A DNA stretch of 64,000 bases, taken from positions 91,984-155,983 of the forward strand of contig JAODAV010000027.1 of the NCBI GenBank assembly GCA_025463605.1, read 5' to 3'. The notes beneath the pieces were generated by a model. It was not told where the DNA came from. It did no database searches and worked only from the letters and a program-made list of their open reading frames with translations. The DNA is from Rhodoglobus sp. GTDB lineage: Bacteria; Actinomycetota; Actinomycetes; Actinomycetales; Microbacteriaceae. Below, in pieces: positions 35,062-43,891 of the stretch. Made by a program: the position numbers and the translations under genes. Numbering within the stretch: the first letter of the stretch is position 1; each line of letters starts with the position of its first letter.

Positions 35062-36159
35062 ATGACCGAAACATCTGGGCAGCAGCAGTCGACCTTCGTC
35101 GGACTGCTCGACATCGTCGCGGGCCGCCGCAAAGTGGATCCTGAACTCGCCGCGCGGCTCACCGCGGTCAGTCAGTACCTCAACCAGCCCGACGAGGCCG
35201 ATCGTCCCTTCCTCACCGTGCTGCTGCGCACGCAGGGTAGGCGGGCGGAGCCGTTCAAGGATGCGCTTCTGTGCCTCGCCGCGCAGACCGACGAGGACTT
35301 CGAGGTCATCGTGCTCGAGCATGACGCGATCCCCGAGGATGCGCGCGACGTGCGACGGGTACTCGAGCGCCTGCCCGAGCGGTTCGCTGCACGCGTGCAA
35401 CTCGCCGAGGTGAACGGCGGAACGCGGGCAAAGCCCCTCAACGTCGGGGTGGAGCTCGCCCGCGGGCGTTACATCGCGGTCTATGACGACGACGACCTCC
35501 TGTTCGGCAATTGGGTCGAGGAGTTCAAGCGCACGGCCGGATCCGGCAATCGTCTGCTGCGCGCCGTGGTGGCGAACCAGTCGGTGCGTCCTGAAATGTG
35601 GCCGCAAGACCAGGACGGCTTCCGTACGACCAGCTGGCCGCGACCCGAGTACCCCGACCACTTCGACCTCCTCCAGCACCTGCTCGTCAACTTCTCGCCG
35701 TTCATGAGCTGGGCTTTCCCGCGCGCCCTCTTCCACACCTACGGTCTGCGATTCGACGAAGAACTCCAGGTGTGCGAGGACTGGGATGTGATCCTCAGGG
35801 GGTCCTTGCTCTGCGGCGTCGATGATGTGGCGGCACTGACCTCGATCTACCGCCGCTGGGAGGGCGGCGAGTCCTCCTACACGAGGCACTCGTCCATCGA
35901 CTGGCGCGAGTCGGAGCAGAGAGTGATCGATCGCATCAACGAGTCGTCGATCACGATGCCGCCGGGGGCAATGGAGTCGATGCGGCGGATGGTGCTCTAC
36001 AACACCGCGCTCGACAACTACAGATTCATGTTCAACGGCACGTCATTGCGCCGCCCGCTCAATCACCTGTGGGACGCCGCGCGGCCGGGGGTCAAGCTCG
36101 CGGTGAAGGTGCGCAACCGCATTCGCCGTCTCCGGCGTCGCCGCCGCGACGTCCAATAG
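35062..36159 (+). CDS. family 2 glycosyltransferase
   Basis: This 365-aa protein has an N-terminal extension of about 45 residues, then FLTVLLRTQGRRAEPFKDAL, the divalent-metal site AVYDDDDLLFGNWVEEF and a CEDWDVILRG catalytic region, followed by a strongly basic C-terminal tail (RNRIRRLRRRRRDVQ) suggesting membrane association. Its TAG stop codon forms the first half of the -10 hexamer of the next gene. Confidence 0.83.
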   Translation: MTETSGQQQSTFVGLLDIVAGRRKVDPELAARLTAVSQYLNQPDEADRPFLTVLLRTQGRRAEPFKDALLCLAAQTDEDFEVIVLEHDAIPEDARDVRRVLERLPERFAARVQLAEVNGGTRAKPLNVGVELARGRYIAVYDDDDLLFGNWVEEFKRTAGSGNRLLRAVVANQSVRPEMWPQDQDGFRTTSWPRPEYPDHFDLLQHLLVNFSPFMSWAFPRALFHTYGLRFDEELQVCEDWDVILRGSLLCGVDDVAALTSIYRRWEGGESSYTRHSSIDWRESEQRVIDRINESSITMPPGAMESMRRMVLYNTALDNYRFMFNGTSLRRPLNHLWDAARPGVKLAVKVRNRIRRLRRRRRDVQ

Positions 36160-36162
36160 GCT
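36157..36162 (+). promoter_or_regulatory. -10 hexamer overlapping a stop codon; leaderless start of acetyltransferase gene
   Basis: TAGGCT begins with the TAG stop of the preceding glycosyltransferase and is followed by ACGACC and the GTG at 36169, placing +1 at the start codon. It gives the amino-sugar gene pair its own promoter inside the long cluster. Confidence 0.62.
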
Positions 36163-36168
36163 ACGACC

Positions 36169-36792
36169 GTGATTTCATTCGGTCTTCTCGGCGCAGGGGG
36201 ACAGTCCGATGAAACTGCGGAATACGCGCTTCCGGACCTGCCGGCGTTCAGGGCCGTTTCCCCGGAGTTTCTGGATGCCGGCCGCACCGATCTGATCGAC
36301 ATCACCACGGATGATCTCGCGTTGCGCTCGGTCCCTGTCGTGGCTGCGATCGGTGCCCCAGGGCTCAAGCGGGACCTGGTTGGCGCCTGGGGCGGAACCG
36401 CCTACCGAACAGTCATCTCGAGTGCGGCCTGGGTCAGCCCGAGCGCCACGATCGGCGCCGGCTGCATCCTCGCGCCGCACGCGGCGGTGAGCACGCGAGC
36501 GACACTCGGCAATCATGTGCTCATCAACATCGGCGCTTCGGTCAGTCACGACGCGGTCATCGGGGACTTCGTCACGGTTTCGCCCGGGTCACGGATCGGC
36601 GGTCGCGCACGCATCGGCGACGGTGTATTCATCGGCATCGGCGCGACCGTTTCGAGCGCTGTGGCAATAGCATCCGGTACCGTGATCGGAGCCGGCGCGG
36701 TCGTCGTTCACGACATCGCCGAGCCAGGGGTGTACATAGGTGTTCCCGCCCGGCGATTGAGAGTTCAGGAGGACTGGCTGCGTGCCATATAG
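36169..36792 (+). CDS. PglD/NeuD-like sugar acetyltransferase
   Basis: This 207-aa protein has an N-terminal nucleotide-sugar-binding half (GLLGAGGQSDETAEYA) and a C-terminal left-handed beta-helix with repeated hexapeptides (SATIGAGCILAPHAAV, RIGGRARIGDGVFIGIG). The catalytic histidine is in NIGASVSHDAVIGD, matching the family motif. It should acetylate the amino group of a nucleotide-linked aminosugar using acetyl-CoA. The aminotransferase gene overlaps its end by 11 bases, so the two steps are encoded as a pair. Confidence 0.83.
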   Translation: MISFGLLGAGGQSDETAEYALPDLPAFRAVSPEFLDAGRTDLIDITTDDLALRSVPVVAAIGAPGLKRDLVGAWGGTAYRTVISSAAWVSPSATIGAGCILAPHAAVSTRATLGNHVLINIGASVSHDAVIGDFVTVSPGSRIGGRARIGDGVFIGIGATVSSAVAIASGTVIGAGAVVVHDIAEPGVYIGVPARRLRVQEDWLRAI

Positions 36793-37909
36793 CATCCCGT
36801 TCATCAAGCCGGTGTTTCCCGATCCGTCAGTAGTCGCCGCCGACTTCGCGGACATAGTCGCGTCGAACTGGTACACGAACTTCGGCCCGAAAGAGCGACT
36901 CTTCTCCGCGGCGCTTGGCAGGTACATCGGCGAGGGATATCACGCCGTGACCTTCGCCAACGCGACGCTCGCGCTCATGGCTCTCATCCAGGGAACGCTC
37001 GGCCGCGGCGACGGGTCGCGACACGTGATCGTGCCCTCCTTCACCTTCGCCGCAGGACCGGCGTCGATCGAGTGGGCGGGCTATAGGCCGTACTTCGTCG
37101 ATGTCGACATGGACACCCTCCAGCCTTCCCTCGACGACGCTAGACGCGCGCTCGAAAACCCCCAGCTCGACGTTGCGGGCGTGCTCGTGTGCAACACATT
37201 CGGCATCGGCAACCCCGCGATCGCGCACTGGGAAAGCCTCGCGGCGCAGCACTCCGTTCCGCTGCTCGTCGATTCGGCCGCGGGCTTCGCGTCGCGCTAC
37301 GCGAATGGGGCGGCTGTGGGCACGGCCGGAACTGCGGAGGTTTTCTCCTTCCACGCGACCAAGCCCTTCGCCGTCGGCGAAGGTGGCGCGGTTCTGACGA
37401 GGGATGCCGCGCTGGCCACAAGGCTGAGCGAGTTCCAGAACTTCGGGTTCAGTTCTGGTCTCGGTTCGGTCGAGCTCGGGCTCAATGCAAAACTGCAGGA
37501 AGTGAATGCGGCGATCGGCCTGCGGCAGCTGGAACTCATTGACGCAGCCGTGGCCGACCGGCAGACCGTGCTGGCGACCTACCGCGAGGCCTTCGTCGAG
37601 GCACCGATCCGGTTTCCGACGAACATCGAGTCATCGTCGGTCTGCTTCGCGAGTGTGCTGCTCCCGACGCATTCGGCGAGGGATGCCGCGCTCGCCGCGC
37701 TCCTGGCGGCGGGCGTCGAGGCCCGCGCGTACTACTCGCCCGCCGTGCACCTCCAACCGCACTTCGCATCTGCGCCGCGCAGCGGGGATCTCCCCGCGAC
37801 GGGCGCGGTGGTGGACACCGTGCTCTCCCTTCCTGTGCACCAGGGCATGCCCGAGGAGTCGACCTCCCTCATCGTGCGCACCCTCCTCGAGTCGATCGAT
37901 GCAGCATGA
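36782..37909 (+). CDS. DegT/DnrJ/EryC1/StrS-type sugar aminotransferase
   Basis: This 375-aa PLP enzyme aminates a keto-sugar nucleotide, using glutamate as the donor. The catalytic lysine sits in FSFHATKPFAVGEGG, and the N-terminal NWYTNFGPKERLFSAALGRY is family-typical. With RmlB providing dTDP-4-keto-6-deoxyglucose and the acetyltransferase just upstream, an N-acetylated aminodeoxyhexose is a likely product; whether C3 or C4 is aminated cannot be read by eye. GTG 36782 lies within the end of the acetyltransferase gene. Confidence 0.87.
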   Translation: MPYSIPFIKPVFPDPSVVAADFADIVASNWYTNFGPKERLFSAALGRYIGEGYHAVTFANATLALMALIQGTLGRGDGSRHVIVPSFTFAAGPASIEWAGYRPYFVDVDMDTLQPSLDDARRALENPQLDVAGVLVCNTFGIGNPAIAHWESLAAQHSVPLLVDSAAGFASRYANGAAVGTAGTAEVFSFHATKPFAVGEGGAVLTRDAALATRLSEFQNFGFSSGLGSVELGLNAKLQEVNAAIGLRQLELIDAAVADRQTVLATYREAFVEAPIRFPTNIESSSVCFASVLLPTHSARDAALAALLAAGVEARAYYSPAVHLQPHFASAPRSGDLPATGAVVDTVLSLPVHQGMPEESTSLIVRTLLESIDAA

Positions 37910-38826
37910 GCAGGGCAGGGTCGTGGCGGGATCGGCTCGTAAACGCTGCGCTCGGCGTCGAACTGAGGGCGCTCATGCTCGGGTTCCAGCAATCGCTGTT
38001 CAGGATGGAAACGCAGCAGCACCAGCGTGACGTCGACGTCGCTTTCATTCGGCGTCGGCTTCAAGCGGTACTCGAGCGAGAGCGCGCTGAGCGTGACGAT
38101 ATCGCCGGCCTCACCGAGTTCCTCGTGGCACTCCGCCAGACACCGGAGTACAGCGCGGCGATGTCGCAGGCCGAACCACTGGTCTCGGTGCGCATCGCGA
38201 GTTACGCGCGCACTCAGGAGCTCATGGAGGTCGCGATTCCCTCCGTGCTCGCCCAGACCTACCAGAACTTCGAACTCATTATCGTCAACGACGGGCCCAA
38301 CGAGAACACGAGACGAGCCGTCGAGCGCCTCAACGATCCGCGAGTGCATTACGAAGAGTTCCCCGCGCGCCACTCGTACCCCGAGGACGCGCATGCGCGA
38401 TGGATGGTGGCGGGCTCGCCCGGCATGAACCGCGGAGCCGATCTGGCGAAGGGCACCTGGATCGCGCCTCTCGACGAGGACGACTCCTTCGCGCCGGACC
38501 ACATCGAGAAGCTACTCAAGCTGGCTCACTCGCGCGAAGTCGAACTGGCGTATGGGGCACTGCGACAGATCAACCTCGCCAATGGCGACGAAAAGCTCAT
38601 CTGGAGCTACCCTCCCGCGATCAGCCAGTTCAGTTTCCAGGGAGCGATCTACCTCAGGCTCCTCAACGGCGGTTTCCGGTACGACCAGGCGAGCTGGCTG
38701 GTCGAGGAGCCGGGCGATTGGAACCTCATTCGCAGGATGAGGCTGGCGGGGGTGACCATGGCCGCCACTGAGGATGTGGTCGGCATCATGAACCAGGTTC
38801 CGTACACCCACAAGCCGGTCGACTGA
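37906..38826 (+). CDS. family 2 glycosyltransferase with N-terminal helical extension
   Basis: This 306-aa protein has about 90 residues of predicted helix (rich in Arg, Glu and Gln, e.g. VLERERAERDDIAGLTEFL) before a GT-A domain with LVSVRIASYARTQELMEVAI, LIIVNDGPNENTRR and PLDEDDSFAPDHIEK. The extension may mediate complex formation with other transferases. It overlaps the aminotransferase stop with ATGA, suggesting that it handles the aminosugar made by the two preceding genes. Confidence 0.82.
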   Translation: MSRAGSWRDRLVNAALGVELRALMLGFQQSLFRMETQQHQRDVDVAFIRRRLQAVLERERAERDDIAGLTEFLVALRQTPEYSAAMSQAEPLVSVRIASYARTQELMEVAIPSVLAQTYQNFELIIVNDGPNENTRRAVERLNDPRVHYEEFPARHSYPEDAHARWMVAGSPGMNRGADLAKGTWIAPLDEDDSFAPDHIEKLLKLAHSREVELAYGALRQINLANGDEKLIWSYPPAISQFSFQGAIYLRLLNGGFRYDQASWLVEEPGDWNLIRRMRLAGVTMAATEDVVGIMNQVPYTHKPVD

Positions 38827-39773
38827 TGAAGCCGAGACTGTACATTCACCTCCGCAAGGCGGTCCACTTCGCTCGGTGGGAGCTGCCGGAGTTCGCGAGG
38901 CACTTCACGCTGGTTGACGAGCCGTCCGACGACACGGCCTTGCTGTCTTTCGGTCCGGACGTATTCGAAGAAGCCGCGACCCTTCCGGCGTCCAAGCGCT
39001 TTGCCGTGCTCCTGCCCGGATTCTCCTTCAACCCGGTGCGTGACCTCGAGCTGCGCGAGCGGCAGCTGAAGACGATCGAATCGCACTTCACCCAGGTGTT
39101 CATCAATCCGGGCCCTCTCGAGATCGCCTACCGGGGTCAGGGCAAGGTCACGGTGTACCCGGTGTCCATCGACATGGCGAAGGCAACGGTGCGCCGCTAC
39201 CGTTCGAGCCTCGACTCACTCCTCCACGTGTCACAGGACAACCCGCAGAAGGATTGGCGCCGCAGTGAGGCGGTCATGCACAAGACCGGTCTTCGCTACG
39301 AGGTGTTCCCGCCGCGCGACCAGAAGTACCTCGAGCGTAAGGCGCGCAGCATCGACCGCAGGAATGCTCTCAAGCGCCGCCTCGGTTTCCGCACCATCGA
39401 TCGGCTGCCCGTCGGCTACGTGACCCACGAGGCGACGATCGCCAAGTACCAGGCCTACGACGGCTTCGTGCATGTGGCTCGCGACGTGCGGCATCCGGAA
39501 TTCATCGACGGCATGTACACGGCGGCGTTCATCGAGGCCGGAGCGACCGGCGCGATCCTGTTCTGGCACGACACCTGGGGGCTCGGCACACCGCTCGAGA
39601 CCGTGTTCCAGCTGCCGGAGAACACGCAGCGCGCCGCCGAGTTGATTCTCGATGTGCGGTCCAGCCTCGATGTCGCCAAGCACAGCCGTCTCACCCGTGA
39701 GGAGATGCTCGACACGTTCAATCCTGCGCGATCCGTCGCGGTGCGGGTTGAGCGGATGCTCGAACTGCTCTGA
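38826..39773 (+). CDS. unrecognised protein in the glycan cluster, possibly GT-B-like
   Basis: I do not firmly recognise this 315-aa protein. No signal peptide or membrane segment is visible. It reads LYIHLRKAVHFARWELPEFA at the N-terminus, has FINPGPLEIAYRG mid-protein and a C-terminal half with YVTHEATIAKYQAYDGFVHV and AAFIEAGATGAILFWHDTWG, which resembles the second Rossmann half of a GT-B transferase but lacks a convincing E...E donor motif. It shares one base with the preceding glycosyltransferase stop (TGATG). A transferase or accessory role in the same glycan is inferred from position. Confidence 0.5.
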   Translation: MKPRLYIHLRKAVHFARWELPEFARHFTLVDEPSDDTALLSFGPDVFEEAATLPASKRFAVLLPGFSFNPVRDLELRERQLKTIESHFTQVFINPGPLEIAYRGQGKVTVYPVSIDMAKATVRRYRSSLDSLLHVSQDNPQKDWRRSEAVMHKTGLRYEVFPPRDQKYLERKARSIDRRNALKRRLGFRTIDRLPVGYVTHEATIAKYQAYDGFVHVARDVRHPEFIDGMYTAAFIEAGATGAILFWHDTWGLGTPLETVFQLPENTQRAAELILDVRSSLDVAKHSRLTREEMLDTFNPARSVAVRVERMLELL

Positions 39774-39872
39774 GTGCCGCCGCCTGCCACCGAGTGGTGA
39801 GCACGTCGTTCTCGGATCGCCGAGGGATGATTTTCGTCGTATAAGGTGGCTTGGACTCTCAGGGGGTGACAC
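39774..39872. promoter_or_regulatory. intergenic gap with short hairpin and promoter-like sequence
   Basis: CTCGG-ATCG-CCGAG at 39811-39824 followed by a TTTT run is a possible weak terminator. TATAAGGT at about 39840-39847 could supply a -10 for the acyltransferase gene, whose ATG is preceded by GGGGGTGA. Confidence 0.35.
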
Positions 39873-41030
39873 ATGTCGGTACCGGCCAGCGCGTTGGCCG
39901 TCGAGCCGTACGAGCGGTTCGCGTTCATCCACGGGCTCCGGGGCGTCGCGTCCCTTCTCGTGGTGTGGTCGCACTTGAGCGGCTTCTGGCTCCTCTCCAA
40001 CGGACGCACCTCCGCTGCGCAGGATGCCTGGTACCAGTTCATCGTGCGACCCTTCCACCTGTTCCAGAACGGTGGGCACCTCGGGGTCATCCTCTTCTTC
40101 CTCATCAGCGGGTTCATCATCACGCACACGTCGCTTCGGGAGACGCGGCGCAGTTTCACCATTCGCCGCTCGCTGCGCATCTTCCCGCCTCTCGCCTTCG
40201 CGACGATCGTCGCAGGGCTCCTGCTGCTTCTTGCGAATGCGACGGGAACTGAACTCCTCGGCATCAACGGCGGTCCGATCTGGCACTGGCTGGCTGGCCC
40301 AGTGCTCGTCGACGGGTTCCTGCCGGGCGGTCGCGCGATCGACGTCACCTGGACCCTCGTGGTCGAGATCCTCTTCTATACCCTCACTTTCGCCTTCATC
40401 GGTCTGTCCCGATCCCGGCCGGTACTCGCAACCTGGGTCATGATCGGCGTGTGGGCGGTGCTGTCTGTGCTCTCGGTGAGCGTCGGCTTCGTCCAGGGCA
40501 CGGCGAACCAGTGGACGGCCGTCTACGTGGCCTTCCTCCTATTCGGACGGGCGGCGTACCTATGGAAGCGGGGATTCATGCGTCCCCTGGATGCCGTGCT
40601 CGCCGGTGTCGTCGTGTTGGCGCTGTACGGCATCTTCGTGGAGACGCTCAGTCCGGGCTTCCTGCTTGCGCCCGGGGGATGGATCGGTCTGGAACCGGTC
40701 GTGACCTACGCCTACGCCGTGATCATCTTCCTTCTCCTCATGCAATTGGCGCCCCGGCGCACGATCCAGCCCTTCACTCTCCTGGGGGACGTCAGCTATT
40801 CGCTCTACCTTCTGCACCTGCCCGTCGGTGTTACCGTGCTGAACCTGCTGGATCGCGTGGGCGTTCCGGAGACCGTCAATAGCATCGTCGCAGTGGTCGT
40901 CTCGGTGCTCGTGTCGTGGGGCGCTTATCTGCTCATCGAGCGACCGTCACAGCGAATCGCCCGTCGGCTCACTCGACGGCGCCCGGTGGCCGAAGTGGAC
41001 ACGGCGACCCCGGCAACCCGGGATTCATGA
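39873..41030 (+). CDS. acyltransferase 3 family membrane O-acyltransferase
   Basis: This 385-aa protein has about ten hydrophobic helices and the family signatures FIHGLRGVASLLVVWSHL, FFLISGFIITHTSLRE and RRSLRIFPPLAF. It probably acetylates a surface sugar, distinct from the related enzyme at 31850-33079, with which it shares the architecture but little obvious sequence. It has its own upstream gap and ribosome site, so expression may be separate from the preceding cluster. Confidence 0.88.
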   Translation: MSVPASALAVEPYERFAFIHGLRGVASLLVVWSHLSGFWLLSNGRTSAAQDAWYQFIVRPFHLFQNGGHLGVILFFLISGFIITHTSLRETRRSFTIRRSLRIFPPLAFATIVAGLLLLLANATGTELLGINGGPIWHWLAGPVLVDGFLPGGRAIDVTWTLVVEILFYTLTFAFIGLSRSRPVLATWVMIGVWAVLSVLSVSVGFVQGTANQWTAVYVAFLLFGRAAYLWKRGFMRPLDAVLAGVVVLALYGIFVETLSPGFLLAPGGWIGLEPVVTYAYAVIIFLLLMQLAPRRTIQPFTLLGDVSYSLYLLHLPVGVTVLNLLDRVGVPETVNSIVAVVVSVLVSWGAYLLIERPSQRIARRLTRRRPVAEVDTATPATRDS

Positions 41031-41040
41031 GACCGTCGCA

Positions 41041-41046
41041 TATGGT
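41041..41046 (+). promoter_or_regulatory. candidate -10 of the secreted repeat-protein gene
   Basis: TATGGT predicts a +1 near 41053 and a leader of about 32 bases that includes GGGAG at 41073-41077 ahead of the GTG at 41085. Confidence 0.45.
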
Positions 41047-41084
41047 GGGGTGACCGCACAACACCGTACGACCGGGAGCATCGC

Positions 41085-43802
41085 GTGAAGCGCAATGGGG
41101 GAATAAGGCACTGGCTTCTTAGTGCTGCGACCGCGCTCCTGCTCGTCGCGGGACTGGGAGTCGTGCAAGCCGCACCGCAGGGCCCGTCGGCGCAGGCGGT
41201 TGTGGGAAGCCAGTTCGACCCGGGCAACATCATCAGCGATGCGCTGTTCTTCGACGCAAACGCGATGTCCGAGGTGCAGATCCAGCAGTTCCTCGATTCC
41301 AAGATCGGCGCGTGCTCCAACTCCAATTGCCTCAACGTGCTTCGCGTGACGACGCCCAGCGAGGCCGCCTCGTACAGCAGCGGGGGAGACCTCATCTGCA
41401 GCGGGTACACCGGTGTATCCAACGAACGCGCGTCCGCGATCATCTTCAAGGTGCAGCAGGCCTGCCGGGTCAGTGCGAAGGTCATCCTCGTGACGCTTCA
41501 GAAGGAGCAGGGTCTCGTCACCAAGACCGCCCCGACCGACGGCACGCTCGAGCGCGCGATGGGATACGGCTGCCCTGACAACACCGGCGGCACGTGCGCT
41601 TCACAGTATTACGGCTTCTATAACCAGGTCATGAACGGCGCATGGCAGCTGCGCCGGTACGGCTCTGCTCCAGTCTTCGGCACGTACCGTCCCGGCCTCA
41701 ACACGATCAAGTGGCATCCGAACGACGCGTGCGGCACGAGCCAGGTCAACATTGCCAACCGGGCCACCGCCGCCCTGTACAACTACACGCCCTATCGCCC
41801 GAACGCGGCAGCACTCGCGAACCTCTACGGCACCGGTGACGGTTGTTCGTCGTATGGCAACCGCAATTTCTGGGTGTACTACAACGACTGGTTCGGGAGC
41901 TCGACCTTCCCCCCGGGAACCCCCGAGGGCAATGTCGCGGTGACGCCGACCGGCGGCGCGATCAGTCTCGCGGGCTGGGCGGTCGATCCCGACGCGGTCA
42001 CGAGCGTCGTAGCGGTATCGATCCAGGTCGACAGCTCGTGGTACGCGCTCTACGCGAGCGGCACGGGAGCCGACCGAAGCGCCCAGTATCCAGGTGCGGG
42101 GAACAAGCATGACTTCGCCGGCTCGGTGCCCGCCAGCCCCGGTGTGCACACGATGTGCATCTACCTTGTGAACGCGGGCGGCATCGGCGGCACGGGCACG
42201 CTCGGCTGCCAGCAGGTGACCGTTCCGACCTCGCCCGCTCCGGTGGGAGCGATCACCTCCGCGACGGCCGCGGGCCGCACGGTGAGCTTCACCGGATGGG
42301 CGGTGCAACCCGACAAACTGTCGAGCCCCGTCGCGGTCGCACTCAACTACGGCGCCCAATGGACTGCCTACACAGCCGACCAGCCGAACTCGGTCGCGCC
42401 GACCGTCGTGCCGGGGGCGGGCCCCAACCAGGGCTTCTCTGGTTCGTTCACGGCCCAGCCCGGAGTGCAGTCCTTCTGCATCTGGGCGGCCCGTTCCTTC
42501 GGGCCGCCGGTGCAGCTCGGCTGCCGCACGCTGCTCGTACCGGATGCGGCTCAGACGGTCAGCGCGATCGAAACGGCAACCGCGACATCGTCGGCGGTGC
42601 AGCTCACGGGCTATGCGGTCTGGCCGGATGCCCCGGGGCAGTCGGTGCCTGTAGCGGTGAACATCGGCGCCAATTGGTACGGCTTCACGGCTGACAAGCC
42701 GAGCACGACAGCGATAGTCGCCGTGCCGGGGTCCGGCCCCAACCACGGGTTCGTCGCGAGCATCCCGATGGGTCCCGGTTCGTACGAGGCGTGCCTGTGG
42801 GTCGTGCAGCCCGCCGGCGGAGCCAAGTCGATCGGATGCCGCACCGTCACGGTGGCAGGCTCGGCCGCTACTCGGGCCGAGATCCAGTCCGTGGTCGCGA
42901 CGCCGTCCGGTGCCACCGTTTCCGGGTGGGCGGTGTGGCCCTCGGCTCCGGCCAGTACCGTACCGATTGCCGTCAACGTCGGCTCGTCGTGGTACGCGCT
43001 CTCTGCCGATCAGCCGAACCCGGCGGGCGAGGCCGCCGTGCCGGGAGCGGGACAGAATCACGGTTTCACGGGAACGATTCCCATCGGCTCTGGAGCGCAG
43101 AGTGTGTGCGTCTGGGTCATCAATGCCGCAGGCGGCGCCACGAAGGTCGGCTGCCAGACGGTGACTAAGCCGGCTGCGACGGCTGTCGTCGGCGAATTGG
43201 TCAGCGCCTCGAGCGGGGTGGGCGGAATTCACTACTCCGGTTGGGCGGTCCTGCCATCGGACCCGGCGGCTCCAGTGCAACTCGCGATCAACATCGGCTC
43301 CTCCTGGACCGCCATCGCCACGGACGAGCCCAGCACCGTGGCGCCGGAGCGTTTCACCGGCGCAGGGCCAAACCAGGGCTACAGCGGACTCATCGCGGCG
43401 CCCATCGGAACTCAGTCGATGTGCGTGTGGGCGTCGAGCCCCGGAGGTCCGGTGAACCTCGGTTGCCGCACCGTCGCGGTGTCCGCGGCTCCTGCCGTCA
43501 CCGGCGGGCTGACATCCGTTACCGCGTCTGCGGGTTCGGTCGCCGTCAGCGGTTGGGCCGTCTGGCCGAGCGCTCTCACCACTCCTGTGCCCATCGCCAT
43601 CAACGTGGGCACCCAGTGGACCGCGGTTCCCAGCAACCTGGCCAGCTCGACGGCTGCCGATTACGTGCTGGGCGCTGGGCCCAACCAGGGCTTCGGCGGC
43701 ACCGTCGCTGCACCGTCGGGCCAGCGGTCGGTTTGTGCCTGGGCCGCCCCGCCGAGCGGGCCCGCCATCATGCTCGGCTGCAGTACCGTGACCGTTCCCT
43801 AG
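41085..43802 (+). CDS. secreted protein: lysozyme-like domain plus six Cys-paired repeats
   Basis: This 905-aa protein has a signal peptide (hydrophobic core about residues 10-29, cleavage near QAAPQG). Residues 41-275 form a cysteine-containing domain whose VILVTLQKEQGLVTK with E141 and GYGCPDNTGG...QYYGFYNQVMNGAWQLRRY resemble secreted lysozyme/glucosaminidase-like domains of actinobacteria. Residues 281-905 are six consecutive repeats of about 104 residues, each with a GWAVxP motif, PGAGxNxGF and two cysteines (CVWA and LGCRT type). There is no LPxTG or C-terminal anchor; it ends right after the sixth repeat. It is probably a wall-associated hydrolase or adhesin. The activity is inferred, not shown. 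Confidence 0.7.
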   Translation: MKRNGGIRHWLLSAATALLLVAGLGVVQAAPQGPSAQAVVGSQFDPGNIISDALFFDANAMSEVQIQQFLDSKIGACSNSNCLNVLRVTTPSEAASYSSGGDLICSGYTGVSNERASAIIFKVQQACRVSAKVILVTLQKEQGLVTKTAPTDGTLERAMGYGCPDNTGGTCASQYYGFYNQVMNGAWQLRRYGSAPVFGTYRPGLNTIKWHPNDACGTSQVNIANRATAALYNYTPYRPNAAALANLYGTGDGCSSYGNRNFWVYYNDWFGSSTFPPGTPEGNVAVTPTGGAISLAGWAVDPDAVTSVVAVSIQVDSSWYALYASGTGADRSAQYPGAGNKHDFAGSVPASPGVHTMCIYLVNAGGIGGTGTLGCQQVTVPTSPAPVGAITSATAAGRTVSFTGWAVQPDKLSSPVAVALNYGAQWTAYTADQPNSVAPTVVPGAGPNQGFSGSFTAQPGVQSFCIWAARSFGPPVQLGCRTLLVPDAAQTVSAIETATATSSAVQLTGYAVWPDAPGQSVPVAVNIGANWYGFTADKPSTTAIVAVPGSGPNHGFVASIPMGPGSYEACLWVVQPAGGAKSIGCRTVTVAGSAATRAEIQSVVATPSGATVSGWAVWPSAPASTVPIAVNVGSSWYALSADQPNPAGEAAVPGAGQNHGFTGTIPIGSGAQSVCVWVINAAGGATKVGCQTVTKPAATAVVGELVSASSGVGGIHYSGWAVLPSDPAAPVQLAINIGSSWTAIATDEPSTVAPERFTGAGPNQGYSGLIAAPIGTQSMCVWASSPGGPVNLGCRTVAVSAAPAVTGGLTSVTASAGSVAVSGWAVWPSALTTPVPIAINVGTQWTAVPSNLASSTAADYVLGAGPNQGFGGTVAAPSGQRSVCAWAAPPSGPAIMLGCSTVTVP
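41925..43799 (+). repeat. six tandem ~312-bp coding repeats
   Basis: Repeat units by position: 41925-42236, 42237-42548, 42549-42863, 42864-43178, 43179-43490 and 43491-43799. Each encodes GWAV (or GYAV)-x-P near its first quarter, an A-D-x-P loop, G-A/S-G-x-N-x-G-F and two cysteines about 20 residues apart. Unit 1 is the most divergent. DNA identity between units is modest, so they look old rather than freshly duplicated. Confidence 0.85.
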
Positions 43803-43841
43803 GTATCTCTCATCATCGCGGCCCGCCTCTGGTTCGATTGC

Positions 43842-43847
43842 TAGAAT
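43842..43847 (+). promoter_or_regulatory. -10 hexamer for the GT2-GT4 fusion gene
   Basis: TAGAAT 45 bases before the ATG at 43892 predicts a +1 near 43854 and a leader with GGAGGAG at 43881-43887, the strongest ribosome site of this block. Confidence 0.5.
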
Positions 43848-43891
43848 CCTCTGGGTCGTTCGAGCGTCGAATGCACACCCGGAGGAGCCGC

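Noticed and set aside
41925..43799. Possible CRISPR-like or recent tandem array
   Set aside because: The periodicity is that of protein repeats in one continuous reading frame; DNA units are long, diverged and without spacers.
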